Shown here: positions 53,183-62,966 of the stretch, piece by piece
How the letters are laid out: each line of letters opens with the position of its first letter
How positions within the stretch are numbered: the first letter of the stretch is position 1
Source: JAHDCJ01 sp039028895
GTDB taxonomy: Bacteria > Bacteroidota > Bacteroidia > Chitinophagales > Saprospiraceae
DNA length: 64,000 nucleotides
Assembly (NCBI GenBank): GCA_039028895.1
Contig: JBCCHF010000001.1
Span: forward strand, 1-64,000
Direction of reading: 5' to 3'
Program-made: the position numbers and the translations under genes
Notes under the pieces: generated by a model
The model's database searches: none
Seen by the model: only the letters and a program-made list of their open reading frames with translations
What the model was told of the DNA's origin: nothing

Positions 53183-53440
53183 TTACTTAGCTCTTTCTAG
53201 AATTTCAACTAATCTCCAACGTTTGGTTTTACTGAGCGGACGGGTCTCCATAATCTTGACCTTGTCGCCTATTCCACAATCGTTGTTCTCGTCGTGAGCG
53301 AGAAATTTCTTGGATTTCTTAACGAATTTTCCGTAAATCGGGTGACGTAACTTACGCTCAACCAAAACCGTAATGGTTTTTTCCATTTTGTCGCTGGTTA
53401 CAACGCCGATTCTTTCTTTTCTTAGATTACGAGTCTCCAT
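53183..53440 (-). CDS. rpsQ: 30S ribosomal protein S17
   Basis: 85 residues from the ATG at 53440; an upstream extension of 50 residues is out of line with the family. RKERIGVVTSDKMEKTITV and METRPLSKTKRWRLVEI are S17. Confidence 0.96.
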   Translation of the reverse strand: METRNLRKERIGVVTSDKMEKTITVLVERKLRHPIYGKFVKKSKKFLAHDENNDCGIGDKVKIMETRPLSKTKRWRLVEILERAK

Positions 53441-53480
53441 ATTATTATAGAACCTATATCGGTTATCGTTTTGGTAAAGA

Positions 53481-53741
53481 TTAACGCTTTCTTCTTCTCG
53501 CCCTGATCTTACTTCTTTTTGCAAGTTGATCCTCTGACATTTCGTCCATCTCACGCTTGCGCAATTCAGTTTTGATACGCGCAATATCACGGCGTAATTC
53601 TTTGATTTGCAAGGGGTTATCCAATCCTGTTACAGCGTTGGAAAACTTCATTTTTTGCAGCTCCACGACTGATGCCTCCAATTCATCCTGGAGTATCTCG
53701 TTTGACATTGCCCGAATTTCTTCGTTCTTTTTAGAAGCCAT
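53481..53741 (-). CDS. rpmC: 50S ribosomal protein L29
   Basis: 86 residues, longer than E. coli (63): the core LQDELEASVVELQKMKFSN and IKELRRDIARIKTELRKRE is L29, followed by a basic extension SKIRARRRKR. Near the peptide exit. Confidence 0.95.
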   Translation of the reverse strand: MASKKNEEIRAMSNEILQDELEASVVELQKMKFSNAVTGLDNPLQIKELRRDIARIKTELRKREMDEMSEDQLAKRSKIRARRRKR

Positions 53742-53767
53742 TATCTTTTGTTTTAAATACTTCTTAT

Positions 53768-54190
53768 TTATTCACCGTCATAATCACGACGGACAACCAC
53801 TTTAGTAGTAACTGGCAACTTTTGTGCAGCCAGGCGGAGCGCTTCCTGAGCAACCTCCAAGGGTACACCGTCCATTTCGAACATAATTCTACCCGGTTTC
53901 ACAACAGCAACATAATGATCCAGAGCACCTTTACCTTTACCCATACGCACTTCCTGCGGTTTTTTGGTAATTGGTTTGTCAGGGAAGATGCGAATCCATA
54001 CAGTACCTTGACGTTTCATGAAACGAGTCATCGCGATACGTGCTGCTTCAATCTGACGGTTAGTGATTCTTGCTGATTCCAGCGACTTTAAACCGAAAGA
54101 TCCAAAAGCAATAGTACTGCCCCTGTGGGCATTGCCCTTCATGCGCCCTTTTTGTTGCTTACGATATTTTGTTCTTTTTGGCTGTAACAT
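53768..54190 (-). CDS. rplP: 50S ribosomal protein L16
   Basis: 140 residues. MLQPKRTKYRKQQKGRMKG and RIFPDKPITKKPQEVRMGKGKG are L16, next to the peptidyl transferase centre. A -7 element lies 70 bases upstream, so rplP may also start a transcript. Confidence 0.97.
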   Translation of the reverse strand: MLQPKRTKYRKQQKGRMKGNAHRGSTIAFGSFGLKSLESARITNRQIEAARIAMTRFMKRQGTVWIRIFPDKPITKKPQEVRMGKGKGALDHYVAVVKPGRIMFEMDGVPLEVAQEALRLAAQKLPVTTKVVVRRDYDGE

Positions 54191-54259
54191 TGTATTGGTG
54201 TTTACGGCTTTGCTCTAAATCCTTGAACCTTACAGTGGGTATGGCCCAAAAAAGCTGGG

Positions 54260-54267
54260 CAAAGATA
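54260..54267 (-). promoter_or_regulatory. internal -7 element between rpsC and rplP
   Basis: Minus-strand TATCTTTG (exact TAnnTTTG) is followed by GCCCAGCTTTTTTGGGCC, nearly the same downstream sequence as at the rpsL promoter. The -33 element is weak (no TTG at the proper distance). Confidence 0.4.
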
Positions 54268-54290
54268 CGTTAAAAAAACCACATATTAAA

Positions 54291-55028
54291 CTAACGATTC
54301 TGAAATTTTTGACGACCGCCTTGCCTTCCCCTGCGGTTTCCACCGCGACCTCCGCGTTGGTCTTTTTTGACACCGGAGTTTGGAGACAGATCGCGCTTGC
54401 CGAAAACTTCACCTTTGCAGATCCATACTTTTACGCCGATCTTACCATATACGGTAAGTGCTTCAACTAAAGCATAATCGATATCAGCACGGAAAGTATG
54501 CAATGGTGTACGTCCTTGTTTGTATTCCTCGGAACGCGCCATCTCAGCACCATTCAATCGGCCAGAAATCCTTACTTTAATGCCTTCTGCACCGGCACGA
54601 ATAGTTGATTGGATAGACATTTTGATCGCACGACGGTAATTGATACGTGCTTCAAGCTGCCTTGCAATCTGCTCTGCAACGATATTGGCATCAAGCTCAG
54701 GCTTACGGATTTCGACGATATTGATCTGCACTTCGTGTCCGGTCAGGTTTTTCAACTCTTCACGGATGTGATCAACCTCTGATCCCCCTTTACCGATGAT
54801 GATACCTGGGCGGGAAGTATGAATGGTAACAGTGATACGCTTGAGTGTACGTTCAATAACGATCCTGGCGATACCACCTTTGGCTACCCTAGCCTTGAGG
54901 TAACGACGGATTTTTTCATCCTGTACCACTTTGGCAGCATACTCGCTTGGCTTACCACCGTACCAGTTTGAATCCCATCCCCTGATGATTCCCAGGCGAT
55001 TTCCAATTGGATTTGTTTTTTGACCCAT
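54291..55028 (-). CDS. rpsC: 30S ribosomal protein S3
   Basis: 245 residues. MGQKTNPIGNRLGIIRGWDS, the KH domain SRPGIIIGKGGSEVDHIRE and the C-terminal GVKVWICKGEVF. Arg/Gly/Gln-rich tail (RGGRGGNRRGRQGG). Part of the mRNA entry tunnel. Confidence 0.98.
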   Translation of the reverse strand: MGQKTNPIGNRLGIIRGWDSNWYGGKPSEYAAKVVQDEKIRRYLKARVAKGGIARIVIERTLKRITVTIHTSRPGIIIGKGGSEVDHIREELKNLTGHEVQINIVEIRKPELDANIVAEQIARQLEARINYRRAIKMSIQSTIRAGAEGIKVRISGRLNGAEMARSEEYKQGRTPLHTFRADIDYALVEALTVYGKIGVKVWICKGEVFGKRDLSPNSGVKKDQRGGRGGNRRGRQGGRQKFQNR

Positions 55029-55119
55029 GGTCTTTCTTTTATTGTTGTTTGCTGATGGTTGTTTGTTGGTGGTATCCTATTACGATCAACTACCAACGAC
55101 CAACTATCAACGAAAAAAG
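55029..55119. repeat. ribosomal-cluster spacer repeat, family A
   Basis: GTTGTTTGCTGATGGTTG and GTTGGTGG on the left, CAACTACCAACGACCAAC and TATCAACG on the right, able to fold back. Spacer rplV-rpsC. Confidence 0.5.
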
Positions 55120-55515
55120 TTATTCTTCTTCGTCGACGTAATCTTCTTCCAGTTCGAGTTCATCACTTTCAAGGAAGACCCTGTTTTCAACGATAACCGT
55201 TACGTGGTTTGTCCTTTTGCGGATGCGATGTGCTCTTCCGTAAGGAGCAGGACGGAAACGCTTAAGCGAAGGTCCTTCATCAACAAGAATCGTTTTAATG
55301 TACAGATCAAAACTTTCAGGGTCTTGATTCGTCTTTTGTCCCCAGTTACTGATTGCAGAAAGTACCAGCTTCTCGAGCCAGCCTGCAGCCTCTTTCCGCG
55401 TAAAACGGAGGACGTCAAGCGCCTTATTCGCTTCCATATTGCGAATGCTGTCAGCCACTAAGCGCATTTTGCGGGCTGACATTGGGCAGTTTTTAAGTTT
55501 TGCTACAGCTTCCAT
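55120..55515 (-). CDS. rplV: 50S ribosomal protein L22 with acidic tail
   Basis: 131 residues. MSARKMRLVADSIRNM and RIRKRTNHVTVIVE are L22. The end is an acidic tail (about 13 Glu/Asp) beyond the E. coli protein. Confidence 0.97.
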   Translation of the reverse strand: MEAVAKLKNCPMSARKMRLVADSIRNMEANKALDVLRFTRKEAAGWLEKLVLSAISNWGQKTNQDPESFDLYIKTILVDEGPSLKRFRPAPYGRAHRIRKRTNHVTVIVENRVFLESDELELEEDYVDEEE

Positions 55516-55602
55516 TTTAATATTGTTGTTGGTTGTCGGTTGTCAGTTGACAGTAGTTTGATTTTTTCAACATCTGTCAACAGCCAACTATCAACTAGTT
55601 AA
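55516..55602. repeat. ribosomal-cluster spacer repeat, family A
   Basis: GTTGTTGGTTGTCGGTTG, TCAGTTGACAG on the left and CTGTCAACAGCCAAC, TATCAAC on the right make an inverted repeat with CTGTCAAC as the clear common arm. Spacer rpsS-rplV. Confidence 0.5.
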
Positions 55603-55872
55603 TTATTTCTTCCTGTTTCCGGCGTGACCTTTAAAGTTGCGTGTTGGGGCAAATTCACCGAGTTTGTGACCTACCATGTTCTCAGTAACAAACACTGGAA
55701 CGAAGGTTTTGCCATTATGCACTGCGATTGTTTCCCCAACGAAGTCAGGAATGATCATTGAACTTCTTGACCACGTCTTTACAACTGTCTTGCGACCAGA
55801 ATCTTTTGCTTTCTGGACCTTAGTCAGCAATTTGTGATACACATAGGGTCCTTTTTTTACTGAACGGGCCAT
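55603..55872 (-). CDS. rpsS: 30S ribosomal protein S19
   Basis: 89 residues. MARSVKKGPYVYHKLLTKV, WSRSSMIIPDFVG and GHKLGEFAPTRNFKGHAG are S19. Confidence 0.97.
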   Translation of the reverse strand: MARSVKKGPYVYHKLLTKVQKAKDSGRKTVVKTWSRSSMIIPDFVGETIAVHNGKTFVPVFVTENMVGHKLGEFAPTRNFKGHAGNRKK

Positions 55873-55874
55873 AC

Positions 55875-56702
<828 letters not shown>

Positions 56703-56757
56703 TTTCTTTTGGTTGTTTGTTGCTTATTGTCAGTTGGTAATCAATTGACTGAAGCCA
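56703..56757. repeat. ribosomal-cluster spacer repeat, family A
   Basis: GGTTGTTTGTTGC followed by GTCAGTTG and CAATTGAC. Spacer rplW-rplB; short member of the GTTG/CAAC family. Confidence 0.4.
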
Positions 56758-57054
56758 TTAAACGTCTCCGTAGAAATCAATATTTTCGCCCTCTGCGAGG
56801 GTAATAATTGCTTTTTTGAAACTGCTTACCCGGCCATTAATCATGCCACGACGTGACATTCTTGACTTAGCTTTTGCAGGCATAACGAGTGTGTTAACAG
56901 CAGTAACTTCAACATTATACATTTGCTCGACAGCTTTTTTGATCTCGATCTTATTAGCTGACTTGTTGACCACGAATGTAAACTGATTGTGTTTTTCATT
57001 CAGGTTTTCTGTTTTCTCAGAAATTAGTGGTCGCAATAAAATTGACTTTGACAT
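56758..57054 (-). CDS. rplW: 50S ribosomal protein L23
   Basis: 98 residues from the ATG at 57054. LLRPLISEKTENLNEKHNQF, FVVNKSANKIEIKKAVEQMY and AKSRMSRRGMINGR are L23, which docks trigger factor and SRP at the exit. Confidence 0.96.
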   Translation of the reverse strand: MSKSILLRPLISEKTENLNEKHNQFTFVVNKSANKIEIKKAVEQMYNVEVTAVNTLVMPAKAKSRMSRRGMINGRVSSFKKAIITLAEGENIDFYGDV

Positions 57055-57077
57055 GGTCAAAAATTTTATGGTTTACC

Positions 57078-57704
57078 TTAGGCAAACGATTCTTTGATTT
57101 TATCCACTGCGCTTTCAGCGAAAATGATACAGTTCGCATTGAGCATTTCATATACATTAAGATCTGAAGCGATCGTGACGTTTGCAGTTTGCAGATTGCG
57201 GCTAGACAGCAATAACTGACGATCGTGCTCTCCTAAAACGAGGAGTGTCTTTTTGTCGCCTAACTCAAGGTTGTTGAGGATGTTGACGTATTCCTTAGTA
57301 GCTGGAGCATCGAAAGTAAAGTCTTCAACAACCATGATCTGATCAGCTTGTGCTTTCGCAGAAAGCGCCGATTTACGGGCAAGAGTTTTTACTTTCTTAT
57401 TGATCTTGATACCATAACTCCTTGGTCTTGGGCCGAAGATGCGTCCACCACCACGGAAGATTGGGTTTTTGATATCACCGAAACGAGCGGTACCGGTACC
57501 TTTCTGGCGTTTGATCTTACGCGTTGAACCGCGGACTTCACCACGCTCTTTCGCTTTATGTGTACCCTGACGCTGATTAGCGAGGTATTGCTTAACGGCG
57601 AGATATACGACATGCTCATTTGGCTCTATGCCGAAAATATCCTCCGGAAGGTCAACTGACTTGCCGGTGTTTTCGCCCTGGATGTTTTTAACTTCTAGTT
57701 TCAT
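57078..57704 (-). CDS. rplD: 50S ribosomal protein L4
   Basis: 208 residues. RGEVRGSTRKIKRQKGTGTA and GGGRIFGPRPRSYGIKINKK are L4. In E. coli it also regulates the S10 operon; whether so here is unknown. Confidence 0.97.
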   Translation of the reverse strand: MKLEVKNIQGENTGKSVDLPEDIFGIEPNEHVVYLAVKQYLANQRQGTHKAKERGEVRGSTRKIKRQKGTGTARFGDIKNPIFRGGGRIFGPRPRSYGIKINKKVKTLARKSALSAKAQADQIMVVEDFTFDAPATKEYVNILNNLELGDKKTLLVLGEHDRQLLLSSRNLQTANVTIASDLNVYEMLNANCIIFAESAVDKIKESFA

Positions 57705-57709
57705 AGCTC

Positions 57710-58330
57710 TTACTTCTCTATGATTACAAATGAGCCCTTGGGGCCAGGAATGGCACCACTTACCAAGAGCAGATTCTTTTCAGGATATACTTTAAGAATT
57801 GTTAAATTCTTGATTTTCACTTTATTGCCACCTGTTTGGCCAGCCATACGCATACCCTTGAATACACGGGCAGGGTAAGATGCTGCACCGATAGCTCCAG
57901 GAGCACGCTCGCGATTGTGCTGACCGTGAGTTCTACCTCCAACACCAGCAAATCCGTGACGCTTGACAACACCCTGGAAACCTTTTCCTTTTGTTTTTCC
58001 GGAAACAGCAACAATATCCCCTTCTTCGAAAACCTCATCCACTGTAATGGTGTCACCAAGGCTTTTTTCGATGTCGAAATCAGGAAACTCAATCACCTTT
58101 CTTTTTGGTGTTGTAGAAGCCTTTTTAAAGTGACCTACCATTTGTCTGGAGGTATTCTTTTCTTTAGCCTCTGCGAAGCCTAACTGAATTGCATTATAGC
58201 CATCAGTTTCTTCGTCTTTAACCTGTGTAACGACACAAGGACCGGTCTCTAATATTGTACAGGCAACATTAACACCAGTATCTGTGAAGATGCTGGTCAT
58301 ACCGAGTTTTTTTCCTATTAGGCCCTTCAT
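57710..58330 (-). CDS. rplC: 50S ribosomal protein L3
   Basis: 206 residues. MKGLIGKKLGMTSIFTDTG, KGKGFQGVVKRHGFAGVG and HGQHNRERAPGAIGA are L3. Five bases before rplD. Confidence 0.97.
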   Translation of the reverse strand: MKGLIGKKLGMTSIFTDTGVNVACTILETGPCVVTQVKDEETDGYNAIQLGFAEAKEKNTSRQMVGHFKKASTTPKRKVIEFPDFDIEKSLGDTITVDEVFEEGDIVAVSGKTKGKGFQGVVKRHGFAGVGGRTHGQHNRERAPGAIGAASYPARVFKGMRMAGQTGGNKVKIKNLTILKVYPEKNLLLVSGAIPGPKGSFVIIEK

Positions 58331-58441
58331 TTTTCTTTTCGTTTAGTTTTAAGTAATGAGCACCAGTGTACCCTTGCTAAACATGAATTTTAGCGGGTTC
58401 TGGCCTCTGAAAAAAGAAAGAATCGTATGTAAACGATCTAT

Positions 58442-58750
58442 TTACGTCAACTTCACCTGAATATCTACGCCGCTGGGAAGCTCAAGCTTGGACAGTGCGT
58501 CCACAGTTTTTTGAGTAGGCGTGTAGATTTCAATGAGACGCTTATGCGTACAAAGTTGAAATTGCTCTCGCGACTTTTTGTTGACGTGAGGGGATCTGAG
58601 AACGGTGAAAATCTTTTTTTCCGAGGGCAGCGGAATCGGACCGGTCACCACAGCGCCGCTGTTGCGTACGGTCTTCACGATTTTCTCCGTTGACTTATCC
58701 ACCAAATTATGGTCATAAGAGCGGAGCTTGATTCTAATTTTCTGATTCAT
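58442..58750 (-). CDS. rpsJ: 30S ribosomal protein S10
   Basis: 102 residues. KIRIKLRSYDHNLVDKST, VTGPIPLPSEKKIFTVLRSP and HKRLIEIYTPTQKTVDAL are S10. The 111-base spacer to rplC holds a GCTAAA/TTTAGC hairpin (58377-58395). Confidence 0.97.
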   Translation of the reverse strand: MNQKIRIKLRSYDHNLVDKSTEKIVKTVRNSGAVVTGPIPLPSEKKIFTVLRSPHVNKKSREQFQLCTHKRLIEIYTPTQKTVDALSKLELPSGVDIQVKLT

Positions 58751-58847
58751 AACCCGTTTTAAATATTATTCCGGGTTGGTTATTTTTTATTTTGAGTTGT
58801 CTGAAAGAAAACCCGAAATAAATAACCCGGAATAAATAAATAATTAA
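58751..58847. repeat. ribosomal-cluster spacer repeat, family B
   Basis: TTATTCCGGGTT (58766-58777) and AACCCGGAATAA (58824-58835) form a perfect 12-bp inverted repeat; a near copy AACCCGAAATAA lies at 58810. Same motif as at 46241. Spacer rpsJ-fusA, where tuf stands in E. coli. Confidence 0.6.
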
Positions 58848-60971
58848 TTATTCATTTGCTTTAGCAATCACATCTTCAGCGATTCCGCGTGGAGCCTGCG
58901 CGTAATGCGAGAATTCCATAGTAGACATCGCACGACCAGATGTGATCGTTCTTAAATGCGTAACGTATCCGAACATAGATGAAAGCGGTACTTCAGCAGT
59001 AATCGCAATTACACCTCCTGTTCTTGTTTCCTGGCCTTTGGGGACACCGCGACGGCGGTTTAGGTCACCAATAACAGCGCCAGTATACTCATCAGGTGAT
59101 ACCACCTCGAGTTTCATAATTGGCTCAAGGATAACAGCACCTGCCTGTTTAGCAGCAGCTTTAAAACCTTCCTTGGCACAAAGTTCAAATGCAATTGGCT
59201 TTGAATCCACCTGGTGAGTACTCCCATCATAAAGACGGACTTTCATACTGTCAAGGCTATATCCTGCCAGAACGCCGTTGTCCATCATTGAAAGAAATCC
59301 TTTTACAACTGATGAGATCAGTTCTTTTGGAATAGAACCTCCAACGATATTATTAACGAATTGCATTTTTTCTTTACCTGACTTAAAATCCTCAGAATCA
59401 AGGAATTCTTCGTCAGCGGGTCCAAGCTCGAATTGCATGTCAGCAAATAGACCTGAACCACCAGACTGTTTTTTCAACCTTTCACGGTGATCAACAGTGC
59501 GCGTAAGTGCTTCTTTGTAGTTCACCTGCGGTTCACCTTGGTTGCACTCCACTTTGAATTCACGCTTGAGGCGATCAATGATAATCTCAAGGTGCAATTC
59601 TCCCATTCCGCTGATTACAGTCTGGGCTGTTTCGTCATCGTAACGAACCTGGAATGTAGGATCCTCTTCAGCAAGTTTGGCCAAAGCCATACCAAGCTTA
59701 TCAAGATCTTTCTGAGTCTTGGGTTCGATAGCAATCCCGATTACAGGATCAGGGAAAGTCATGCTTTCCAAAATGATTGGGTGATTGAGATCACAAATGG
59801 TATCACCAGTTTTGAGGTCTTTGAAACCTACAGCAGCAGCGATATCACCTGCTTCAACCTTTTTAATCGGATTTTGCTTATTGGCATGCATCTGGTAAAG
59901 ACGGGAAATTCTTTCCTTCTTTCCAGAGCGTGTATTTAATACATATGAACCTGCATCGAGCGTTCCTGAGTAAGCGCGGAAGAAAGCCAAACGACCTACA
60001 TAAGGGTCGGTAGCAATCTTAAATGCCAAACCAGAGAAAGGTTCGTCAACATTTGGCTTGCGAGTTACAGGCTCTTCGGTATCAGGATTAATACCTTCAA
60101 TCTCATCCTTATCAACAGGAGAAGGCAAGAAGGCACAAACGGCATCAAGCAAAAGCTGAACACCTTTATTTTTAAATGCAGAACCGCACATCATTGGTAC
60201 GATCTTCATATCAATCACAGCAGAGCGGATTGCATCACGGAGATCTTCACGTGTGATAGAATCAGGATCTTCAAAGAATTTCTCAAGAAGACTGTCATCG
60301 TATTCAGCTACTGCTTCTACCAATTTCTCACGGTATTCAGCAACAGTATCAACGAGATCTGCAGGAATATCAATCACTTCAAACTTGGCACCTTGAGTTT
60401 CATCATCCCAAACCATTGCCACGTTGTCAAGCAGGTCAATTACACCTCTGAATTCATGCTCAGCTCCGATAGGTACTACCAATGGAACAGGGTTTGAACC
60501 GAGTTTTTCTTTGACTTGATTACATACATCAAAAAAGTCAGCTCCTGATCGGTCCATTTTATTGACGAACCCGATACGAGGTACTTTGTAGCGGTCGGCC
60601 TGGCGCCATACTGTTTCTGACTGGGGCTCAACACCACCAACAGCACAGAACAACGCTACCGTCCCATCAAGAACACGTAGTGAACGCTCGACCTCAACTG
60701 TAAAATCAACGTGACCAGGAGTATCAATGATATTAATGGTATATTCATTATCATTCCAGTTCCAAGAAGTCTTGGTCGCTGCGGAAGTAATGGTAATACC
60801 ACGCTCCTGCTCCTGCGCCATGTGGTCCATGGTAGCAGCACCATCGTGTACCTCACCGATTTTGTGAGTAATACCGGTGTAATAGAGGATACGCTCGGTG
60901 GTGGTCGTTTTACCAGCATCGATATGAGCCGCAATGCCTATATTGCGTGTATATCTCAGATCTTTTGCCAT
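58848..60971 (-). CDS. fusA: elongation factor G
   Basis: 707 residues. G1 AHIDAGKTTTTERILYYTG, G3 DTPGHVDF, G4 NKMDR, and the domain IV tip and C-terminal GRAMSTMEFSHYAQAPRG. It drives translocation. It follows rpsG with 114 bases; tuf does not follow it. Confidence 0.98.
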   Translation of the reverse strand: MAKDLRYTRNIGIAAHIDAGKTTTTERILYYTGITHKIGEVHDGAATMDHMAQEQERGITITSAATKTSWNWNDNEYTINIIDTPGHVDFTVEVERSLRVLDGTVALFCAVGGVEPQSETVWRQADRYKVPRIGFVNKMDRSGADFFDVCNQVKEKLGSNPVPLVVPIGAEHEFRGVIDLLDNVAMVWDDETQGAKFEVIDIPADLVDTVAEYREKLVEAVAEYDDSLLEKFFEDPDSITREDLRDAIRSAVIDMKIVPMMCGSAFKNKGVQLLLDAVCAFLPSPVDKDEIEGINPDTEEPVTRKPNVDEPFSGLAFKIATDPYVGRLAFFRAYSGTLDAGSYVLNTRSGKKERISRLYQMHANKQNPIKKVEAGDIAAAVGFKDLKTGDTICDLNHPIILESMTFPDPVIGIAIEPKTQKDLDKLGMALAKLAEEDPTFQVRYDDETAQTVISGMGELHLEIIIDRLKREFKVECNQGEPQVNYKEALTRTVDHRERLKKQSGGSGLFADMQFELGPADEEFLDSEDFKSGKEKMQFVNNIVGGSIPKELISSVVKGFLSMMDNGVLAGYSLDSMKVRLYDGSTHQVDSKPIAFELCAKEGFKAAAKQAGAVILEPIMKLEVVSPDEYTGAVIGDLNRRRGVPKGQETRTGGVIAITAEVPLSSMFGYVTHLRTITSGRAMSTMEFSHYAQAPRGIAEDVIAKANE

Positions 60972-61085
60972 GATTAATTAATTAGTTAATTGTTAATTGC
61001 TATTGTTAAATCTAGTTGGTGGTTGACGGTTGGTGGTTGATGGCAATAGTTACGATCAATTATCAACAGACAACTATCAACAATA
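60972..61085. repeat. ribosomal-cluster spacer repeat, family A
   Basis: Left GTTGGTGGTTGACGGTTGG with TGGTTGATGG and right TATCAACAGACAACTATCAA form the longest copy of the GTTG/CAAC element. Spacer fusA-rpsG. Confidence 0.5.
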
Positions 61086-61553
61086 TTATACTCTAAAGTG
61101 AGCGAAAGCCCTGTTGGACTCAGCCATTTTGTGAGTGTCTTCACGACGTTTCACTGCTGCACCTTCTCCTTTTGCACCCGCCATTACCTCTGCGGCCAGT
61201 TTCATAGCCATTCCTTTTCCGCTACGTGCGCGTGAGAATCTGATCAGCCATTTCATTCCAATGGAGATTTTGCGGCTTGGGCGAATCTCTGTAGGAATCT
61301 GGAAAGTAGCACCACCAATACGACGGCTTCTTACTTCCACAGCTGGCATAATATTATTAAGCGCTTTTTTCCAAACTTCGTGAGGGTTCTCACCAGTTTT
61401 TTCTTCTATGATGTCCATTGCATCGTAAAACACTTCGAATGCTACAGTTTTCTTGCCTGAAAGCATCATGTTGTTTACGAATCTTGTTACCATCGGATCA
61501 CCAAATCTTGGATCTGGTGCGAGTACTCTCTTTTTTGGTTTCCTTTTCCTCAT
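61086..61553 (-). CDS. rpsG: 30S ribosomal protein S7
   Basis: 155 residues. MRKRKPKKRVLAPDPRFGD, VTRFVNNMMLSGKKTVA and RRREDTHKMAESNRAFAHF-like end are S7, the starter of 30S head assembly. The 72-base spacer to rpsL (61554-61625) has a weak GTTG/CAAC pair. Confidence 0.97.
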   Translation of the reverse strand: MRKRKPKKRVLAPDPRFGDPMVTRFVNNMMLSGKKTVAFEVFYDAMDIIEEKTGENPHEVWKKALNNIMPAVEVRSRRIGGATFQIPTEIRPSRKISIGMKWLIRFSRARSGKGMAMKLAAEVMAGAKGEGAAVKRREDTHKMAESNRAFAHFRV

Positions 61554-61625
61554 TTTTTGTTGTTTGCTGTGGCCCTTTTTTCAGGCACTCTTCAATTTTT
61601 AAAATTTACGTCAACTAGCAACGAA

Positions 61626-62003
61626 TTATTTCTTCTTAGGACGTTTTGCGCCATACTTAGAACGGCTCTGTAATCTGTCAGCGACACCCGCGGTATCAAG
61701 TGCTCCACGAACAACGGTGTAACGAACACCAGGAAGGTCTTTTACACGACCACCGCGAATAAGAACGATGGAGTGTTCCTGAAGGTTATGCCCCTCACCA
61801 GGGATGTAGGCAATTACCTCAATACCATTGGTCAAACGTACCTTTGCTACTTTCCTCAAAGCTGAATTAGGCTTTTTCGGTGTAGTTGTATATACCCTTG
61901 TGCAAACTCCACGCTTCTGAGGACATGAGTCCAGAGCCCTTGATTTGCTGGCCATTACGATCTTTTTCCTTCCTTTGCGAACCAGTTGATTAATTGTCGG
62001 CAT
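61626..62003 (-). CDS. rpsL: 30S ribosomal protein S12
   Basis: 125 residues. MPTINQLVRKGRKK, the conserved TTPKKPNSALRKVAKVRL with the streptomycin-site Lys, and PGVRYTVVRGALD. First gene of the str operon; a strong promoter sits about 107 bases upstream. Confidence 0.98.
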   Translation of the reverse strand: MPTINQLVRKGRKKIVMASKSRALDSCPQKRGVCTRVYTTTPKKPNSALRKVAKVRLTNGIEVIAYIPGEGHNLQEHSIVLIRGGRVKDLPGVRYTVVRGALDTAGVADRLQSRSKYGAKRPKKK

Positions 62004-62109
62004 TTAGTTCCGATTTATGTTTTCAAAAACGTCTTTAATTCACAGGTTTTACCCCGCATTTTAATTTGTTTCCCAGCCACAGTTTCTTCCAGAGGCCAAA
62101 AAAGCGATG

Positions 62110-62139
62110 CAAAGATAGGTAGAATACTTCGTATTTCAA
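62110..62139 (-). promoter_or_regulatory. consensus promoter of the str (rpsL) operon
   Basis: TTG (62137-62139), exactly 19 bases, then TATCTTTG (62110-62117): a full match to the Bacteroidota TTG-N19-TAnnTTTG promoter. The leader to the rpsL ATG is about 100 nt and begins near GCTTTTTTGGCC. Confidence 0.8.
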
Positions 62140-62207
62140 ACATCTTTCTGCCTTTTTTACAAAGAGTTTTTAAAGCCTTGGAATACCAGTGTTTTAGGAA
62201 GGATGGC

Positions 62208-62966
62208 TTACTTGTCGAGCCATGATTTAAACTCGGGAACGCGATCGCGACTTACGATTATTTCTAATTCGGAGACCGGTTTGAGTTCCAGCTTGAGTCG
62301 ACTGTTGAACCAGGTATGAATTTTTTGAATGGCGGAAAGGCGGATAATAAATTTCCGGTTAACCCGAAAAAACTCGGCAGGGTTTAATTTATCGGTAAGT
62401 TGATCAAGCGTGAAGTCGAGCAAATACCTTTTTCCGGTGTGCGTTATTATAAATACTGAACGATCTTCAGAAAAGCACCATGCAATTTCCTTTACAGGAA
62501 TGTATACCAACTGGGTACCGACTTTTACAAGGAATCGCTCTTTATATTCATTCTTGGAAAATTGACGGACCAATTGGTTTAACAGCTGACGATCATGATC
62601 TCCCCCATTCCGGTTATATCGGTCAAATTTATTTAATGCCTGTTCTAGTTCGGCAGGGTCGATCGGTTTGAGGAGGTAATCGATGCTGTTTACCTTGAAT
62701 GCCTTCAATGTATATTGGTCGTAGGCCGTTGTAAATATGACAGGGGCAACAACATCTGTTTTTTGAAAAATATTAAAGGAGATCCCGTCGGCCAATTGAA
62801 TATCCATAAAGACCAGATCAGGAGCTGGAAATGTGCTGAACCAGTCTACCGCAGTTTCTACAGAATCGATCACATCCAGGATATCTGCCGATGGCCTGAA
62901 TTCTTGTATTAGTTTACGAAGTCGTTTCGCTGCTGGTTGTTCGTCTTCAATAATCAGAACTTTCAT
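62208..62966 (-). CDS. LytTR-family response regulator
   Basis: 252 residues from the ATG at 62966, which has GAGG 9 bases before it. Receiver domain 1-120: acidic pocket Glu7-Asp8, phosphorylation Asp55 (FMDIQL) and Lys100 (YLLKPID). Residues about 145-248 are a LytTR DNA-binding domain (FLVKVGTQLVYIPVKEI, FFRVNRKFIIRLSAIQKI). It should regulate promoters with paired LytTR sites, targets unknown. It overlaps the kinase gene by 20 bases, so translation is coupled. Confidence 0.93.
   Translation of the reverse strand: MKVLIIEDEQPAAKRLRKLIQEFRPSADILDVIDSVETAVDWFSTFPAPDLVFMDIQLADGISFNIFQKTDVVAPVIFTTAYDQYTLKAFKVNSIDYLLKPIDPAELEQALNKFDRYNRNGGDHDRQLLNQLVRQFSKNEYKERFLVKVGTQLVYIPVKEIAWCFSEDRSVFIITHTGKRYLLDFTLDQLTDKLNPAEFFRVNRKFIIRLSAIQKIHTWFNSRLKLELKPVSELEIIVSRDRVPEFKSWLDK

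Noticed and set aside
53441..53590. 50-residue N-terminal extension of S17
   Set aside because: It crosses into rpmC and has no likeness to S17; ATG at 53440 matches the family.
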